Source: Candidatus Poribacteria bacterium (GTDB lineage Bacteria; Poribacteria; WGA-4E; WGA-3G). From it: 64,000 nt of DNA. Both the position numbers and the translations under genes were made by a program. Below are positions 63,194 to 64,000 of this stretch, in pieces. Within the stretch, counting starts at the first letter, position 1; each line of letters begins with the position of its first letter. The stretch covers positions 247,416-311,415 of the forward strand of contig OY282374.1 in assembly GCA_958295815.1 (NCBI GenBank), given 5' to 3'. The notes under the pieces are model-generated. The model worked only from the letters and a program-made list of their open reading frames with translations. It made no database searches and had not been told where the DNA came from.

Positions 63194-63821
63194 GGGGATT
63201 TCAACTTATATCTCTCTATTTGTACTGATGCTGCTGTTCGGATTCGCAACCCATGGATACACCGCGAAACCCCCGGAGAATATCCTCAATAATGGCGATT
63301 TCGACCTCAACCTTGAAGGGTGGCACCATTGGACACACGAAACCGCCGCCGCACTTTTCCAAACCGAAGGCAAAAAGGCAGAACCCGTTGTCGGGAAAAA
63401 AGTTGCTTATATCAAAATTAGTAAGGCGGGTAATGCCGTATGGCATGTCCAATTCTATCAGCAACCTTTCACCTTGGAGAAAGGCACAACATATACTTAC
63501 AGCCTATGGGTGAAGAGCGAAAAACCGAGAACTGTCGTGATGCGCATTCTTCATCAAGGGGATCCGTGGAATGAGTACGCTCGGCAGACGATCAACTTAT
63601 CTGAAGAGTGGAAGGAGTTCTTTATCACCTTTAAAATGACACAAGATGACGTCAGTTCACGTGCCGGCATCATTATGGGTGCTGAGAAGGGTGATGTCTG
63701 GATTGACCATATCCGCCTCTACGAAGGCGAATTCGTCAGCGACATTGAAGGCGCAGAGCCACAAGCCGTTGACCCCGCAGATAAACTAACAACCACATGG
63801 GCAAACCTCAAAGTCTTGTAA
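63180..63821 (+). CDS. Secreted CenC-like carbohydrate-binding protein
   Basis: GTG 63180 after GGGAGGGC gives 213 residues; earlier starts overlap the lipoprotein too far. The signal peptide ends near HGYTA. The mature part, NILNNGDFDLNLEGWHHWTHE...VWHVQFYQQPFTLEKGTTYTYSLWVKSEKPRTV...GDVWIDHIRLYEGEF, is a CBM4/9/CenC-like jelly roll. The C-terminus AVDPADKLTTTWANLKVL matches the tail of the LamG protein at 17181. It is coupled to the His-rich lipoprotein gene and may bind polysaccharide. Confidence 0.85.
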   Translation: MNTTKGISTYISLFVLMLLFGFATHGYTAKPPENILNNGDFDLNLEGWHHWTHETAAALFQTEGKKAEPVVGKKVAYIKISKAGNAVWHVQFYQQPFTLEKGTTYTYSLWVKSEKPRTVVMRILHQGDPWNEYARQTINLSEEWKEFFITFKMTQDDVSSRAGIIMGAEKGDVWIDHIRLYEGEFVSDIEGAEPQAVDPADKLTTTWANLKVL

Positions 63822-63836
63822 AAGGGGCACCATATT

Positions 63837-63905
63837 CCGACTCTTAACTTATAACTTATAACCCACAACCCATAACCCTTTTCACTGACTGCTGATCGCC
63901 AACCG
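63837..63905 (+). repeat. TAACTTATAACCCACAACCC-type simple sequence
   Basis: Units such as CTTATAAC and CCCATAACCC run together after the last gene. Similar stretches occur at 33870-33895, 37025-37075 and 39187-39218. The remainder to 64000 shows no gene. Confidence 0.5.
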
Positions 63906-64000
63906 CTAAATACCCCTACGGCATTTCCCTTGCATATAAGCCCAAAACAATATATAATATACCTCAGTGTCGAATTGAGTGGCGAGCACTTTGCTCCTAC

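Overview
The window looks like chromosome from an uncultured, Gram-negative, aerobic heterotroph, most probably Candidatus Poribacteria or a close relative in the PVC/FCB neighbourhood. This assignment is inference from gene content, since no 16S rRNA gene is present. Supporting content: a caa3-type cytochrome oxidase operon; a complete Pup/UBact-proteasome locus outside Actinobacteria; planctomycete-style DUF1501, WD40 and CxxCH/PPC proteins; LamG and CenC-like secreted proteins sharing a C-terminal tail; four tandem serine hydrolases; and many small palindromic repeats.

Layout. 1-5.5 kb: end of a cytochrome c oxidase operon (ctaD 3' end, ctaA, ctaB, two subunit III genes, subunit IV, SCO1, small membrane proteins). 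5.5-10.7 kb: a cluster of PCP_red-domain proteins with universal stress domains, a PQQ-type propeller and an Mrp ATPase. 11-13.3 kb: two paralogous lipoproteins, one with a Gly/Asn linker. 13.5-14.9 kb: a decayed TnpB element. 14.9-17 kb (minus): SDR and Gfo/Idh/MocA dehydrogenases. 17-25.2 kb: LamG protein, four beta-lactamase-fold hydrolases, ThuA-like protein, aldose epimerase. 25.1-25.5 kb: a 37-bp tandem palindromic array. 25.6-36.8 kb: a repeat-invaded secreted protein, a tandemly duplicated solute-binding lipoprotein, a 1383-aa subtilase with a sorting-type C-terminus, a lipid kinase carrying an in-frame repeat, and an acyl-CoA synthetase. 37.3-44.4 kb: ARC, Dop, Pup/UBact, PrcB, PrcA, PafA on one strand. 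44.5-50.2 kb: DUF1501, WD40 and a di-CxxCH PPC protein. 50.4-54.3 kb: ECF sigma gene, a broken lipoprotein gene with a matching promoter, an EndoVII-like nuclease plus DNA methylase pair, and an IS1595 remnant. 54.6-58.8 kb: TolB-like propeller, an ECF sigma factor fused through a membrane helix to an M16-like domain, and a SCGVISIGG-repeat protein. 58.8-62.6 kb: five promoter-like sites, a tRNA-like element, tRNA-Ala, 23S and 5S rRNA without 16S. 62.7-63.8 kb: His-rich lipoprotein and a CenC-like secreted protein.

How the genes fit together. The oxidase block supplies terminal oxidase subunits, heme A synthesis and copper insertion. The proteasome block contains everything expected for tagging (PafA), tag removal (Dop), unfolding (ARC) and degradation (PrcA/PrcB), with a tag ending in Gly-Glu so that deamidation should not be needed. 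The most unusual items are this locus, the sigma-M16 fusion, the autoregulation-like promoter pair at the ECF gene, and families of REP-like hairpins whose flanks (GTAGTAG or GTAGGAG) stay constant while stem sequences change and which have entered two reading frames in frame.
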